Positions 1 to 9,793 are shown, counted from the stretch's first letter. The stretch is DNA of 64,000 nucleotides from Draconibacterium sp. (GCA_016705335.1 JADIYN010000006.1:156228-220227), one strand, 5' to 3'. Notes: generated from the sequence alone by a model not told the origin. Numbers and translations are program-made.

Positions 1-325
1 GATGTCAACTTTTAAATACTCTGAAATATCGATTGATTCACTAATCCAAACAACTTCACCTGAAATGTCAACCACTTCAAACCTTCCTCCCGAAGTGCTG
101 ACTGTTTTTGCATAATCATTGTCATTTTGTACTTTAATATCTGCAAATTCCAAATACCAGTTGGTTATTTCTGAAAAATCCGATTGAATTGTTCCGTTTT
201 CACCACCCCAGATTCCTTTATTGGCAACCGAAAAATTTTCACGCCATATTTCCTGCGCCTGAGTTAAGGATGAAAATAAAAGACAAAAGAATATTAAAAA
301 TTTTTGGAATATTGCTAATCATCAC
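1..325 (-). CDS. Secreted protein, N-terminal fragment (3' end outside window)
   Basis: Reading leftwards on the minus strand, an open frame runs off the left edge. It encodes a hydrophobic stretch (FLIFFCLLFSS) followed by LTQAQEIWRENFSV, which looks like a Sec signal peptide cut near TQAQ. The mature part (NKGIWGG..., WYLEFADIKV..., SGEVVWISESIDISEYLKVDI) resembles the start of a secreted, beta-rich extracellular domain, but no family can be named from about 90 residues. No ATG lies in this frame. An ATG (MMISNIPK) lies in the adjacent frame just upstream, so one base is probably missing in the A5/T5 run near 305-315. The start coordinate is approximate. It is transcribed divergently from asd. 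Confidence 0.55.
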
Positions 326-348
326 ATTTACAATTAGAAGCAAAATAC

Positions 349-356
349 TAACTTTG
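349..356 (+). promoter_or_regulatory. Putative -7 box (TAACTTTG) for asd
   Basis: TAACTTTG matches the Bacteroidota -7 consensus TAnnTTTG and lies 50 bases upstream of the asd ATG. No clear -33 TTTG is visible at the expected distance, so this rests on the -7 box and its position. Confidence 0.4.
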
Positions 357-405
357 GCCCGATTTAAAGATAGCTATTACATAATATTTTAAAAAGAATT
401 TAAAA

Positions 406-1411
406 ATGAAAGTTGCAGTTGTTGGTGCAAGTGGCGCAGTTGGACAAGAGTTCCTCAAAGTTCTTGCAGAGCGGAATTTTCCGATGGATGAGTTGGTTTT
501 GTTTGGTTCGGCCCGCAGTGCCGGAAATGAATATGAATTCAAAGGGAAAAAGCTTGTTGTAAAAGAATTGAAACACGGTGACGATTTTAAAGATATTGAC
601 ATTGCATTAACCTCGGCTGGTGCAGGTATTTCAAAGGAGTTTGCAGAAACCATTACAAAATACGGTGCGATAATGATTGACAACTCTAGCGCTTTTCGTT
701 ATGACAATGATGTGCCGCTGGTTGTTCCCGAAGTAAATCCTGAAGATTCAAAAAACAGGCCACGTAATATTATCGCCAATCCAAATTGTTCAACCATTCA
801 AATGGTTGTTGCGCTGAAACCAATTGACAATTTATCGAAAATTAAACGTGTACGGGTTGCAACATATCAGGCAGCCAGTGGTGCAGGAGCACAGGGAATT
901 GCCGAGCTCGAAAATCAGGTGAAGGAAGTTGCCGAAGGAAAAACACCAACAATTCAAAAATTTCCTTATCAGTTAGCAATGAATATCATTCCTCATATCG
1001 ACATTTTTTTAGAAAACGACTATACAAAAGAGGAGATGAAAATGAACTGGGAAACTAAAAAAATAATGCACACCGAAGCTGAAGTAAGCGCAACTTGTGT
1101 GCGTATTCCCGTTGCCCGTGCCCATTCAGAAGCCATTTGGGTTGAAACTGAAAGACCACTTTCGATTGAAGAAGTTAAAACAGCTTTTGCAAAAGCCGAA
1201 GGCTTAACAGTGGTTGATAATCCGGCTGAAAAAAATATCCAATGCCACTTTTTGTTTCGGGAAGGATGACGTTTATGTTGGTAGAATCAGGAAAGATGTA
1301 ACCGACCCAAATAGTATAACTTTTTGGTGTGTTGGCGACCAGATCAAAAAAGGTGCTGCTTTGAATGCTGTTCAAATTGCAGAATGGCTGATTGCCAATG
1401 GTGAAGTATAG
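406..1411 (+). CDS. asd: Aspartate-semialdehyde dehydrogenase (frameshifted near the 3' end)
   Basis: Converts L-aspartyl-4-phosphate to aspartate semialdehyde, the branch point to lysine/diaminopimelate, threonine and methionine. The N-terminal Rossmann motif VGASGAVGQEF is at residues 6-16, and the catalytic Cys lies in NPNCSTIQM near residue 128. The substrate-binding segment ATYQAASGAGAQG and the late His in RVPVARAHSEA-type sequence are present. The frame breaks around 1229-1262. Restoring one A in the A7 run at about 1229 and one A in GGGAAGG at about 1257 gives YPMPLFVSGKDDVYVGRIRKD, the usual family C-terminus, which then runs to the stop at 1411. The full length of about 335 aa is normal. 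A hairpin terminator follows directly. Confidence 0.93.
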
Positions 1412-1437
1412 TAATTTATAAACATGATATAACAGAA

Positions 1438-1462
1438 AAGCCCGGAAATCCGGGCTTTTTTA
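1438..1462 (+). terminator. Rho-independent terminator after asd
   Basis: The inverted repeat AAGCCCGG / CCGGGCTT with an AAAT loop is followed by a T run, 27 bases after the asd stop. Confidence 0.85.
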
Positions 1463-1529
1463 TTTGGATATATTTTACTAGAAATTCTGCTTTGATACTC
1501 CTCCATTAATGAGATAGGGGAGGCTTTTT

Positions 1530-3014
1530 TTACAACATAGGATTTCCATAAGTAATATTTGCGTTTTTCTCGAAATCATACAAAGTGAAAATCCGTAACT
1601 GGTAATAAGCTACCCAATATGACCGGATTGAATAAATGTAATCGCGCTTGGCTTTGTCGCGTTCCTGAAGCGCAATGTTCAAATCTGTAATACTTAGCTC
1701 TCCATTTTGGAATTTTCGCAAGGCAATTAAATATCCGTTTCCTGCAACCCTATCTGCCTCATTTGCAGTTTTGAGCTGGTCTTTAAGTAAACTAAACTGC
1801 TCAACCTGAACCACAATCTCCCGGTTAAATTCTTCAATATCTTTGTTTACATCGAAAATTGTTAGTTCCCGTTCTGTTTCTGCAAGTTTTACGGTGGATG
1901 CCGATTTTCCCCAATCGAGAATTGGGACGCTTAATGAAACACGGAGTGTGCGGTCTTTTTGCGGATTGTCATACACTCCCAAAAATTCGTCGGCACTGTT
2001 TGACAGCCCAAAACTCCCTCGTAAAGTAGCAGCAACACCTGTTGTGCTTTTTGCTTGTGCCAGATCACGGTCAGCATTAATCAGGCGGCGTTGGTAGTAG
2101 GTTGATTCTTTGCGGTTTTCCTTGGCTTTATCCAACGCCAGTTTCGGATTGATATCAAAAAGCGTCATCTTAAGTGGAATTACTAACTCCAATTGACGAT
2201 CGACTTTTAACCCAATATAAGTACGTAATTCAAAATCGGCATTTTTCAATTCCATACTCGCCTGATTTAGTGATTTTTGAGCATTTAATACTGAAAGTTC
2301 GATTCTGGAATAATCATTTTCCGAAATTTGACCTAATTCTTTTTTGGTTTGAGAAATTTTTAAATTGTCGAGGCTATTTCTCAAGTTGTTTTCGGCCAGA
2401 GTAAAATTTGTTTGTACTGAAAGGTAGTTGAAGTACCGATAAGTAGCATTTAGAGAAATCTGCTCTATATCTTCAATAAAACGTTTTTGGGCTTCATCAT
2501 AAACCATGGGTTCCGTTTTTTTGTACCATTTCATCCAATTGTAACCAAAAAGCGGTTGGGTAAAACCAATAACAAACGGAGAACCCGAAAAACTTGTTTC
2601 GCTCAGGTTTAGGTTGCGAATTCCATAAGCGGAAGTGCTGGCATAAATATAAGTTCCCAAAGCAGGGATTGATTGGTTCAGGGATAGATTTGCCGATGCC
2701 GCAAGATTTGAAACCTGTTTAAATTCAATACTTCCATCGGGTTGGGTAATTGGTTGGGTTGTATTATTGTAATTTGGCAAATCGCTGTTTAACACCAATT
2801 GTGGCCTGAATTGGGTTTTATAATTCCTGTATCTCCAATAGTAATTTACATTCGTATTTTGAACATATTTTATGGCTGAAGATTGGGTAATTGCCATATC
2901 AATAACATCTTCAAGGCTCAAAACAAATTTAATTGTATCGGTTTGTGCTGAAAGTGTATTTGCCCCAAGAATTAAACTAGAAACAAAAAAAACAAAACGT
3001 CTCATTACAACCAT
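1530..3014 (-). CDS. TolC-family outer membrane efflux protein
   Basis: 494 aa with a signal peptide (MRRFVFFVSSLILGANTLSAQ). The long alpha-helical body has two related halves rich in Leu/Lys/Asn repeats (for example LAENNLRNSLDNLKISQTKK and LQERDKAKRDYIYSIRSYW), as in TolC-type outer membrane factors. The closing segment SYWVAYYQLRIFTLYDFE is typical of the Bacteroidota branch. It starts one base after the stop of the upstream periplasmic adaptor gene, so the two are almost certainly co-transcribed and form an export conduit. An alternative start is the Met four codons in (3005). The transported substrate cannot be inferred, and no inner-membrane pump is in the window. Confidence 0.85.
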   Translation of the reverse strand: MVVMRRFVFFVSSLILGANTLSAQTDTIKFVLSLEDVIDMAITQSSAIKYVQNTNVNYYWRYRNYKTQFRPQLVLNSDLPNYNNTTQPITQPDGSIEFKQVSNLAASANLSLNQSIPALGTYIYASTSAYGIRNLNLSETSFSGSPFVIGFTQPLFGYNWMKWYKKTEPMVYDEAQKRFIEDIEQISLNATYRYFNYLSVQTNFTLAENNLRNSLDNLKISQTKKELGQISENDYSRIELSVLNAQKSLNQASMELKNADFELRTYIGLKVDRQLELVIPLKMTLFDINPKLALDKAKENRKESTYYQRRLINADRDLAQAKSTTGVAATLRGSFGLSNSADEFLGVYDNPQKDRTLRVSLSVPILDWGKSASTVKLAETERELTIFDVNKDIEEFNREIVVQVEQFSLLKDQLKTANEADRVAGNGYLIALRKFQNGELSITDLNIALQERDKAKRDYIYSIRSYWVAYYQLRIFTLYDFEKNANITYGNPML

Positions 3015-3015
3015 A

Positions 3016-4235
3016 TTATTTAATATCTATTTCATTTAGGTGACGAATTGAGTTTGTCTCATCTGCAATTACAACATCACCTTGCTTAAGTCCCGATAAT
3101 ATTTCACAATATTCATCGCCTATTAATCCAAACAAAATTTCCTTTTTAACAGCTTTATTACCCTCAACAACAAAAACTTTTTGTGTTTTTCCGCTTTCAA
3201 ATTCAGGTAATTTTTTAATCCTCAGTGTGTTTTCCTTTTTATTGTTGAAAATCTGAATCTGAACATTTTGGTTTGCAATCAGTTTTGGATGGCTGCTTTC
3301 AACAAGATGAACGTTGAATTGAACTTTATTGTTCTCAACCACGGGCGCTATGTTTCCAATTAAACCTTCCAGTTTCTCATTTTCAATTGTAACATAAACC
3401 AACGAACCGGTTTTTAACTGCCTCGCAAACTGTTCGTTTATAGAGCCAATTAGTTTAAACGAACTTAAATCAGACATGGTAATCAGTGCTTTATCAGCTG
3501 GAACTTTTTCTCCCACACTGCCTGAAATATTAAGAATTATACCTGCTGAGGGTGCGCGAACACTCATTTTCGAAAGCAACAATTGCTTTTCTTCCAATGC
3601 TTTTTCATCCATGCGTATTTGTAGGTAAAGCCCCTGTCTTCAGCGTTTAGTTGTTTTAGCCTGATTGAATTTTTGCTGATCAACATTGCCAAATCCTTTT
3701 CGGCCAGTGTAATTTCCTGCTTGGTTTCCTCAACTCTTGCAGGCGAAATACCTCCTACTTCCAACAGTTGTTCCTGATCCGATAACTGAGCTTTCAGCGA
3801 AACGACTTTTAGTCTTTTTACCTCTTCGTTGTAATCTAAATCGAGTTTTGTACTCTGCGCATTCAATTGATTTTTTTCGAGGTTGTTTCTTTTCATCTCC
3901 AACTGATCTTTCAGTTTATCAATGTCGTCCAATACAGGTTCGGTTTGCAATTGCAGAATTACGTCGCCTGCCTGAACATGGTTTCCGGGTTCTTTCAAAA
4001 TACTTTTAATTATACTGGTAGCCGGACTAAGCAGTATTACTTCATTTTCAGATTCGATAATTCCGGCAGCCTGAGTTGTTGAAATAACATCGCCCCTATC
4101 AACAGTAACTGTTTCAAAATTACCCGATTTTATAGCTCCCGGCACTAATGCACCCGAAAAATAAAGTACAGTACCAATTGTAATTATCAAAATTACAACA
4201 ACAACCGCTATGTATAAATTCTTATTGGTTCCCAT
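3016..4235 (-). CDS. HlyD-type periplasmic adaptor (membrane fusion) protein, frameshifted
   Basis: Periplasmic adaptor linking an inner-membrane transporter to the TolC-type channel encoded downstream. One N-terminal membrane helix (residues 6-28) is followed by a lipoyl/barrel-sandwich half (ILKEPGNHVQAGDVILQL), a coiled-coil hairpin rich in Lys/Glu/Gln, the second lipoyl half (SVRAPSAGIILNISGSVGEKV) and a beta-barrel domain. The frame breaks near 3632. One missing G in the GGGG run (minus strand) restores DRGLYLQIRMDEKALEEKQL and joins the two parts into about 406 aa, a normal length. The lesion is most simply a sequencing error. Confidence 0.85.
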
Positions 4236-4351
4236 TGGAAATAGTTGGTTTATAATAAATTAAAATGATAGCATTCAAAATAGCCATCAATTTTTAAAGG
4301 GGTAAAGTTAATAAAAGCGATAGAATTTTATAATGATTTTTTGCCAGAAAC

Positions 4352-5056
4352 TCACCGAATTTTATCGGCATAAAGTTTTTTGATTTTTGACAAATATTCC
4401 AAATCCATCTGGTCTGAGCGGATACGCACTGCTTCATGCAATATTCCCTTATTATAAAATGATGCGGTGGCTGCGTCAAATTCATGCCCGTCCCAGTTGT
4501 ATTTCACATCCATCGAAACCTTTACAAAAGCTGAATGATGCAGGTATTTCGGAATTTCAACGTATGCAAAAGTAGGATCGTCTGCATTAATATAAATACC
4601 CTCACCAAGCATTTCAAAATATAGAAATTTTACAATTTTTACAGTTGCCTCTAATTTTCCTTTTAACTTTTTATTCATTAAAAAATGAATTCCCTGTTTC
4701 ACGTAAGCTTCCTGAATTTTAGCAACCATATCAAGTTCAGGCAAATGGCGAACCCTTATAACATTCAGATATACAGAGCCAATTGTCATATATCCTTTTC
4801 CGGCATCAAAATTCCAGTTGTATTCTTTTTCAATATTTTGGGTAGCCCTAATTATTTCTTCAAGCGGATATTGTTGCGCCAAAACCATGTATATATAAAT
4901 TGGTTTTGTACTTGTTGGCGTTTCGTGGTAATAACCCGGGAATGGATTTAGCGAATCAAAAACCAGGCTTCCAGGCATCACTTTTTCTTCTATCGCTACC
5001 ACTGTGTCGGCTTTGGTGAGGTTCACAAATACCTCCATTTTCTTGTTGTTTCCCAT
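4352..5056 (-). CDS. Conserved hypothetical protein
   Basis: 234 aa with no signal peptide or membrane segment, and no family recognised. Visible features are an aromatic-rich N-terminal part (FPGYYHETPTSTKPIYIYM), a central stretch about an EEIIRATQNIEKEYNWNFDAG segment, and a C-terminus ending YLSKIKKLYADKIR. It is a clean, uninterrupted ORF on the same strand as the adaptor/TolC genes, with a 116-base gap before the adaptor. The operon link is possible but unproven. It is divergent from the YgjP-like gene. Confidence 0.7.
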   Translation of the reverse strand: MGNNKKMEVFVNLTKADTVVAIEEKVMPGSLVFDSLNPFPGYYHETPTSTKPIYIYMVLAQQYPLEEIIRATQNIEKEYNWNFDAGKGYMTIGSVYLNVIRVRHLPELDMVAKIQEAYVKQGIHFLMNKKLKGKLEATVKIVKFLYFEMLGEGIYINADDPTFAYVEIPKYLHHSAFVKVSMDVKYNWDGHEFDAATASFYNKGILHEAVRIRSDQMDLEYLSKIKKLYADKIR

Positions 5057-5062
5057 AATTGA

Positions 5063-5070
5063 TATCTTTG
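5063..5070 (+). promoter_or_regulatory. Putative -7 box (TATCTTTG) upstream of the YgjP-like gene
   Basis: TATCTTTG fits TAnnTTTG and lies 20 bases before the ATG at 5090. Confidence 0.4.
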
Positions 5071-5089
5071 ATTTTTATTTAATAAACGT

Positions 5090-5785
5090 ATGACTGCTAA
5101 AGTAGTTCAATTTACACAAATCGGCGAAGTTACATTTGTAAAAAACCGCCGTTCTAAAAATATAAAGATTAGCGTTAAACCCGATCGTTCAGTGCGGGTT
5201 TCTTTCCCTTTTTATGTAACTTCATCACAAGTCTCGCAATTTGTTTTAAAAAATGTTGAATGGATAAACAAACAACAAAAGAAGTTTGAAACCAAAAGCA
5301 GTTTAATCGAAGTTGGGAAGCTTCAGACTAAATTACATACTGTACAAATTTCCGAATCAACTGAAAACAAAACAATAATAAACGGCAATTTTATTGAAAT
5401 CAGGCTTGCAGATTTGAATTCGGAAAGTTCAAGAAGTTATCTTGAAAATGTTGTTGTTGGAATTTACCGGTTCGAAGCAAAAAAACTTTTACCCCCAAAA
5501 CTTACTGAACTGGGCATTAAACATGGATTTCAATTCAGTAAAATCACAATCCGCAATAATAAACGAAACTGGGGAAGCTGCTCATCGAAAAACAATATCA
5601 GCCTGAATCTACAAATGATGAAATTGCCCGACGAACTTATTGAATATATTCTTTTACACGAATTGGTTCACACTAAAATTAAAAATCACGGTTCAGGATT
5701 TTGGCAAAAATTAGATGAATTGACAGATTTCAAAGCAAAGGAATTATCAAAACAGGTTAGGAAATACTCAACCTATACTTTGTAA
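5090..5785 (+). CDS. YgjP-like (DUF45) M48-type metallopeptidase domain protein
   Basis: 231 aa, soluble. The zinc-metalloprotease signature HELVHTKIKNHGSGFW (HExxH at about residues 188-192 with a downstream His) and the preceding RNNKRNWGSCSSKNNISLNL block are hallmarks of the YgjP/DUF45 family. The N-terminal sequence (VKNRRSKNIKISVKPDRSVRVSFP) is also standard for this family. The cellular substrate is unknown. The gene is intact and followed by a hairpin with a T run. Confidence 0.88.
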   Translation: MTAKVVQFTQIGEVTFVKNRRSKNIKISVKPDRSVRVSFPFYVTSSQVSQFVLKNVEWINKQQKKFETKSSLIEVGKLQTKLHTVQISESTENKTIINGNFIEIRLADLNSESSRSYLENVVVGIYRFEAKKLLPPKLTELGIKHGFQFSKITIRNNKRNWGSCSSKNNISLNLQMMKLPDELIEYILLHELVHTKIKNHGSGFWQKLDELTDFKAKELSKQVRKYSTYTL

Positions 5786-5810
5786 AAAACCTTTTTCGGT
5801 TTTTTTTTTC
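5784..5810 (+). terminator. Hairpin terminator after the YgjP-like gene
   Basis: AAAAAACC / GGTTTTTT with a six-base loop runs directly into T's. It overlaps the stop region of the gene. Confidence 0.6.
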
Positions 5811-5835
5811 GGCCCGAAAAAAATTTAAATTGGGT

Positions 5836-5874
5836 TTGGGGGGGTGGGGAGTTGTTTTTTTTTTTTTTTTTTTT
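5836..5874. repeat. Poly-G / poly-T homopolymer tract
   Basis: Seven G (5838-5844), T, four G, then a run of 20 T (5855-5874) followed by GTTTTG repeats. It lies in the dgt upstream region. The T run makes a spurious poly-Phe extension of the dgt frame. Confidence 0.9.
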
Positions 5875-5926
5875 GTTTTGTTTTGTTTGGAATTTAAGTT
5901 TTACCTTCGCCCAACAAAACAAAAAT

Positions 5927-7261
5927 ATGGATTGGAATAAATTACTTTCAACAAAACGTTTGGGAATGGAAGACTGGACGAGTTCCGGCAAAAGTGAAGA
6001 TCGCACCCAATTTCAGCGCGATTATGATCGCATTATTTTTTCGTCGCCATTTCGCAGGATGCAAAACAAAACGCAGGTTTTTCCGCTTCCCGAGCATATT
6101 TTTGTACATAACAGGCTCACACACAGTCTCGAAGTAGCCAGTGTCGGCCGCTCGCTTGGTAATTTGCTTGCTGAAAAACTGGTAAGCGAAATACCTGAAA
6201 ATCCTTTAGCTCCGGAAATTGGTACAATAGTTTCAACAGCTTGTTTGGCCCACGATTTGGGAAACCCACCGTTTGGACATTCAGGTGAAGCAGCCATTTC
6301 AAACTTTTTCGAAAAAGGTGCAGGCAATGAATTTCAATCACTTCTTACTACCGGCGAATGGAAAGATTTTACCCATTTCGATGGAAATGCAAATGCTTTC
6401 AGAATTTTAACCCACCAGTTTAACGGAAAACGACCGGGTGGTTTTGCCCTTACTTATTCAACTTTGGCAAGTATCGTTAAATACCCGTATGAATCGGTAC
6501 AGGCAAAAAAACCAAAATTTGGATTTTTTCAGTCTGAAAAAGAGGATTATAAAAAGATCGCAAAGCAACTTGGAATCGAATCAAAACCTGATATTCCTGA
6601 TTTATTTTGTCGTCATCCGCTTGTTTTTTTGGTTGAAGCTGCCGATGATATTTGTTATCAGATAATGGATTTGGAAGATGCCTTTAAGCTTGGGATTTTA
6701 AGTTACAAACAAACAAAAAATCTGTATCTCGGATTTTACAATCCCGAAACTGATAGAAAACAGATCGAAAATATTGAAGCGACATTGAAACGGGTTACTG
6801 ATAAAAATGAACAGATCAGTTATTTGCGTGCCGGTGTTATTGGAAAGCTGATATATGAAAGTACCCGGATTTATACTGAAAATCAAAATGAAATTCTGCT
6901 TGGAGGTTTTAACGGCAGTTTAATTGGTGCAATGCAAAATCAGCAGGAAGAAGCAATGAATACAGTAAAGGAAATTTAATATTCAAAAATTTATGCACAC
7001 CGTTCGGTGGTTGAAATTGAAATTGCCGGTTATAAAATTATAGGTACACTGCTCGAAGAATTTGTTGGGGCAACGATGAATCCAAAAGATTTGTACAGCA
7101 GAAAAATCCTTTCTCTTTTGCCTGAACAATATAAAACCGAAATCGATTCGGCATATCTTAAAATACAGTCGGTTGTTGATTTTGTATCGGGAATGACAGA
7201 TGTTTTTGCCCTCGATCTATACAGAAAAATAAAAGGAATCAGTTTGCCGGGGGTTGTGTAG
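5927..7261 (+). CDS. dgt: Deoxyguanosinetriphosphate triphosphohydrolase (dGTPase), interrupted by an in-frame TAA
   Basis: HD-superfamily enzyme hydrolysing dGTP to deoxyguanosine and triphosphate. Diagnostic blocks are FSSPFRRMQNKTQVFPLP and NRLTHSLEVASVGRSLG (first His), the metal-binding HD in CLAHDLGNPPFGHSGE, and the conserved VEAADDICYQIMDLEDAF. The start is ATG 5927 (MDWNKLLSTKRLG); upstream in-frame codons are only the poly-T tract. An in-frame TAA at 6977-6979 interrupts the ORF, but the same frame continues as YSKIYAHRSVVEIEIAGYKIIG to the stop at 7261. That is the expected family C-terminus, and total length is about 444 aa. No shift is needed, so this is a nonsense change or base-call error, not an indel. 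Confidence 0.9.
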
Positions 7262-7391
7262 TAAAGTTGGAAATAGTTTGGAATGCAATCTGTTTAAATA
7301 CTTTTGGAACCCATAAATATGGCAGAAGTTATTGGAAATGAGCTTAGTTATTATTTACATTTAATTTTACAACACAAAATTTAAAAATATC

Positions 7392-7925
7392 ATGGAAACA
7401 CATTTTATAAAAATAATCGAAACAGCTGTTGTAATCGTTCTTTTAATTGTAACTCACCTTTTTACAAGACGAAGTATCAACAGTATGCTCAAAAAAATAC
7501 ATTTTACTTTACAACGCCGCAAAGTTACTTTGCGAATGATAAACTTATTGCTCACTATTGCTGCAATTGTTTTTATTTCAGCAATTTGGGGTGTAAAGCA
7601 AACTGATATTGTAGTTTTTATTTCATCGGTAATGGCAATACTCGGAATAGCTTTTGTTGCACAATGGTCTTTACTTTCAAATATTACGGCCGGACTAATT
7701 CTTTTTTTCAACCATCCGCTCAGAATTGGTGATCATATAAAAATCATTGAAAAGGATTTTATAATCGAAGGAACTGTTAATGATATTACTTTCTTTTTTA
7801 TTCACATAAAAACCGCTGACAAGGAAAAAATCACATTGTCAAATACGGTTGTTCTGCAAAAAACCATTTCAATTGTTCCAACCCCTGAAAACGAAATTTT
7901 AAAAAAAGTAGAAAATAAAGGTTAA
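7392..7925 (+). CDS. Small MscS-family mechanosensitive channel
   Basis: 177 aa. Predicted membrane segments are at about residues 8-25, 50-66 and 72-95. They are followed by the MscS pore/beta-domain signature AQWSLLSNITAGLILFFNHPLRIGDHIKI and a short beta domain (IIEGTVNDITFFFIHIKTADKEKITLSNTVVLQKTI). It is one of the minimal MscS forms, lacking the long C-terminal alpha/beta vestibule. Such proteins act in relief of osmotic pressure. The gene stands alone, 130 bases after dgt. Confidence 0.85.
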   Translation: METHFIKIIETAVVIVLLIVTHLFTRRSINSMLKKIHFTLQRRKVTLRMINLLLTIAAIVFISAIWGVKQTDIVVFISSVMAILGIAFVAQWSLLSNITAGLILFFNHPLRIGDHIKIIEKDFIIEGTVNDITFFFIHIKTADKEKITLSNTVVLQKTISIVPTPENEILKKVENKG

Positions 7926-7946
7926 ATAATCATTCCAACAGACTAT

Positions 7947-8696
7947 TCAGCAAACCTCCCTGGCCTCTTTCCGGGAATTGGGACCTGCTGTTGAAAGTTG
8001 AGCAATAAGTTTACGGATTGGCATACTTTGCAACCACACTTTTCCGCGGCCACGCAATGTTGCAAGAAAAATACCCTCACCGCCAAAAACCATTGAACGC
8101 AATCCGCCTGCCTGTTCAATACTATAATCAACTGAAGGTTCAAAACCTACAATACAACCGGTATCAACCCTTAAAACTTCGTTGTTTAAAACCCTTTCAA
8201 TAACAGTTCCTCCGGCATGCACAAATGCTTTTCCATCGCCTTCAAGCTGCTGAAGAATAAAACCCTCGCCACCAAAAAAGCCTGCACCCAACCTTTTATT
8301 AAATGTTATTGAAATTTTTGTTCCCAGGGCTGCACATAAAAAAGCATCACGCTGAACAATGATTCTTCCACCCATTTGATGCAAATCCATAGGAATAATT
8401 GTTCCGGGATAGGGAGCCGAAAATGCTACTGTTTTTCTTCCCCAGCCCTGATTTGTAAAATGGGTCAGAAACAATGATTCACCTGTAATTACGCGGGATC
8501 CCGCAGCTAACAATTTGTCAAATAATCCGGCACTTGGATTTGAACCATCACCCATTCTTGAGGTAAATGTAATTCCGTCTTCCATATACAGCATAGCTCC
8601 TGCTTCAGCAATTACTGTCTCTCCCGGATCAAGTCCAACTTCTACAAGTTGCACATCGTGTCCAACAATTTTGTAGTCAATTTCGTGTGATTGCAT
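7947..8696 (-). CDS. AIM24-family (TIGR00266) protein
   Basis: 249 aa, Gly-rich, with the typical repeated motifs of this all-beta family: GETVIAEAGAMLYMEDGI, GESLFLTHFTNQGWG, RLGAGFFGGEGFILQQLEGDG and GLRSMVFGGEGIFLATLRGRGKVWLQSMP. Bacterial members are of unknown function; the family includes mitochondrial AIM24. It is convergent with the MscS gene. The last residues (STAGPNSRKEAREVC) are unlike the usual Gly-rich tail and may reflect lineage variation or a late shift. Confidence 0.88.
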   Translation of the reverse strand: MQSHEIDYKIVGHDVQLVEVGLDPGETVIAEAGAMLYMEDGITFTSRMGDGSNPSAGLFDKLLAAGSRVITGESLFLTHFTNQGWGRKTVAFSAPYPGTIIPMDLHQMGGRIIVQRDAFLCAALGTKISITFNKRLGAGFFGGEGFILQQLEGDGKAFVHAGGTVIERVLNNEVLRVDTGCIVGFEPSVDYSIEQAGGLRSMVFGGEGIFLATLRGRGKVWLQSMPIRKLIAQLSTAGPNSRKEAREVC

Positions 8697-8925
8697 AGTA
8701 TTATTATTTTCAATTTATACAGACTCTAAAGATAATCAATTTGATAATGATGAATAAGAATTTTTAAACCGGATTTTTTTAGACCTTTGCAAAAAATTAG
8801 AAAGCACAATGAAACAGGAATATAACAAAAGGAAACCCGTGGAAAAAGGAGGGAAACAGATCGGGAAAAGTCTGCCGTCAAAAACTTAGGGTTTTGGTAA
8901 AAAGAAACCGGCAGCACCAAGAACT

Positions 8926-9744
8926 GTGAAAACTGAGGAAAGTGATAAGAACTTTTCGGCAACAGAAAAAAAGAAAGTTTACCGAAAACCAAAAACGACA
9001 GGTTTAAAAAATATTCCAAAGAAAAGTAATCCTACAGGAGAAATGCGCTTAAACCGGTTTATTGCCAATGCCGGGGTTTGCTCGCGTCGTGAAGCAGATA
9101 CTTACATTGTTGCAGGAATGGTGACAGTTAATGGTAAAATTGTTACCGAACTGGGAGTAAAAGTTTTGCCAACCGATGAAATTCGTTTTGACGGAACAAA
9201 GCTAAATGCAGAGAAAAAAGTGTATTTACTGCTCAACAAACCAAAAGATTTTGTTACAACAACCGATGACCCGCATGCCGATAAAATTGTAATGGATTTA
9301 ATAAAAGATGCCTGCACGGAAAGAATTTACCCGGTTGGCCGTCTCGACCGAAATACAACCGGATTATTACTGTTTACAAACGATGGCGATCTTTCGAAAC
9401 GTTTGACACACCCCAGCCATACAATGAAAAAGGTTTACCAGGTTTCGCTTGACATACCTGTTACCATGGATCATATGCAGCAGATTGCCGATGGAATAGA
9501 GCTTGAAGACGGACGCATAAATGCCGATGCCATAAGTTATATCAGTAATGAAGAGAAAAATGAAGTTGGGATTGAAATTCATTCAGGCAGAAACCGGATT
9601 GTGAGACGCATTTTCGAACATTTTGGTTATCGTGTTAAAAAACTCGACCGTGTAATGTTTGCCGGACTTACCAAAAAGAATCTTCCACGCGGGAAATATC
9701 GTTTCCTGACCGAAAAGGAAATTCAGTTTTTGAAAATGCTTTAA
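8926..9744 (+). CDS. 16S/23S rRNA pseudouridine synthase (RsuA/RluB family)
   Basis: Isomerises a uridine in rRNA to pseudouridine. An S4 RNA-binding domain comes first (MRLNRFIANAGVCSRREADTYIVAG...VTVNG), then the catalytic core with YPVGRLDRNTTGLLLFTNDGDL (the Asp in GRLDRNT is catalytic) and SGRNRIVRRIFEHFGY. The lysine-rich N-terminal tail is normal for Bacteroidota members. The coordinate given is a GTG start. An in-frame ATG at 8809 (MKQEYNKRKPVEKGG) is separated from it only by a TAG at 8887, and the adjacent frame reads REKSAVKNLGF there. The true start may therefore be 8809, with two compensating indels. Confidence 0.88.
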   Translation: MKTEESDKNFSATEKKKVYRKPKTTGLKNIPKKSNPTGEMRLNRFIANAGVCSRREADTYIVAGMVTVNGKIVTELGVKVLPTDEIRFDGTKLNAEKKVYLLLNKPKDFVTTTDDPHADKIVMDLIKDACTERIYPVGRLDRNTTGLLLFTNDGDLSKRLTHPSHTMKKVYQVSLDIPVTMDHMQQIADGIELEDGRINADAISYISNEEKNEVGIEIHSGRNRIVRRIFEHFGYRVKKLDRVMFAGLTKKNLPRGKYRFLTEKEIQFLKML

Positions 9745-9785
9745 TTCTGTAAATTCAAAATCTCATTCATTTTAATTTGAATGAT

Positions 9786-9793
9786 TATCTTTG
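9786..9793 (+). promoter_or_regulatory. Putative -7 box (TATCTTTG) for pheS
   Basis: TATCTTTG matches TAnnTTTG, 26 bases before the pheS ATG. Confidence 0.45.

Noticed and set aside
348..683. Minus-strand ORF opposite asd
   Set aside because: It lies entirely antisense to a well-conserved gene and has no recognisable features.
5852..5926. Upstream extension of dgt beginning with a poly-Phe stretch
   Set aside because: It is only the translation of the T20 tract. The conserved protein starts MDWNKLL at 5927.
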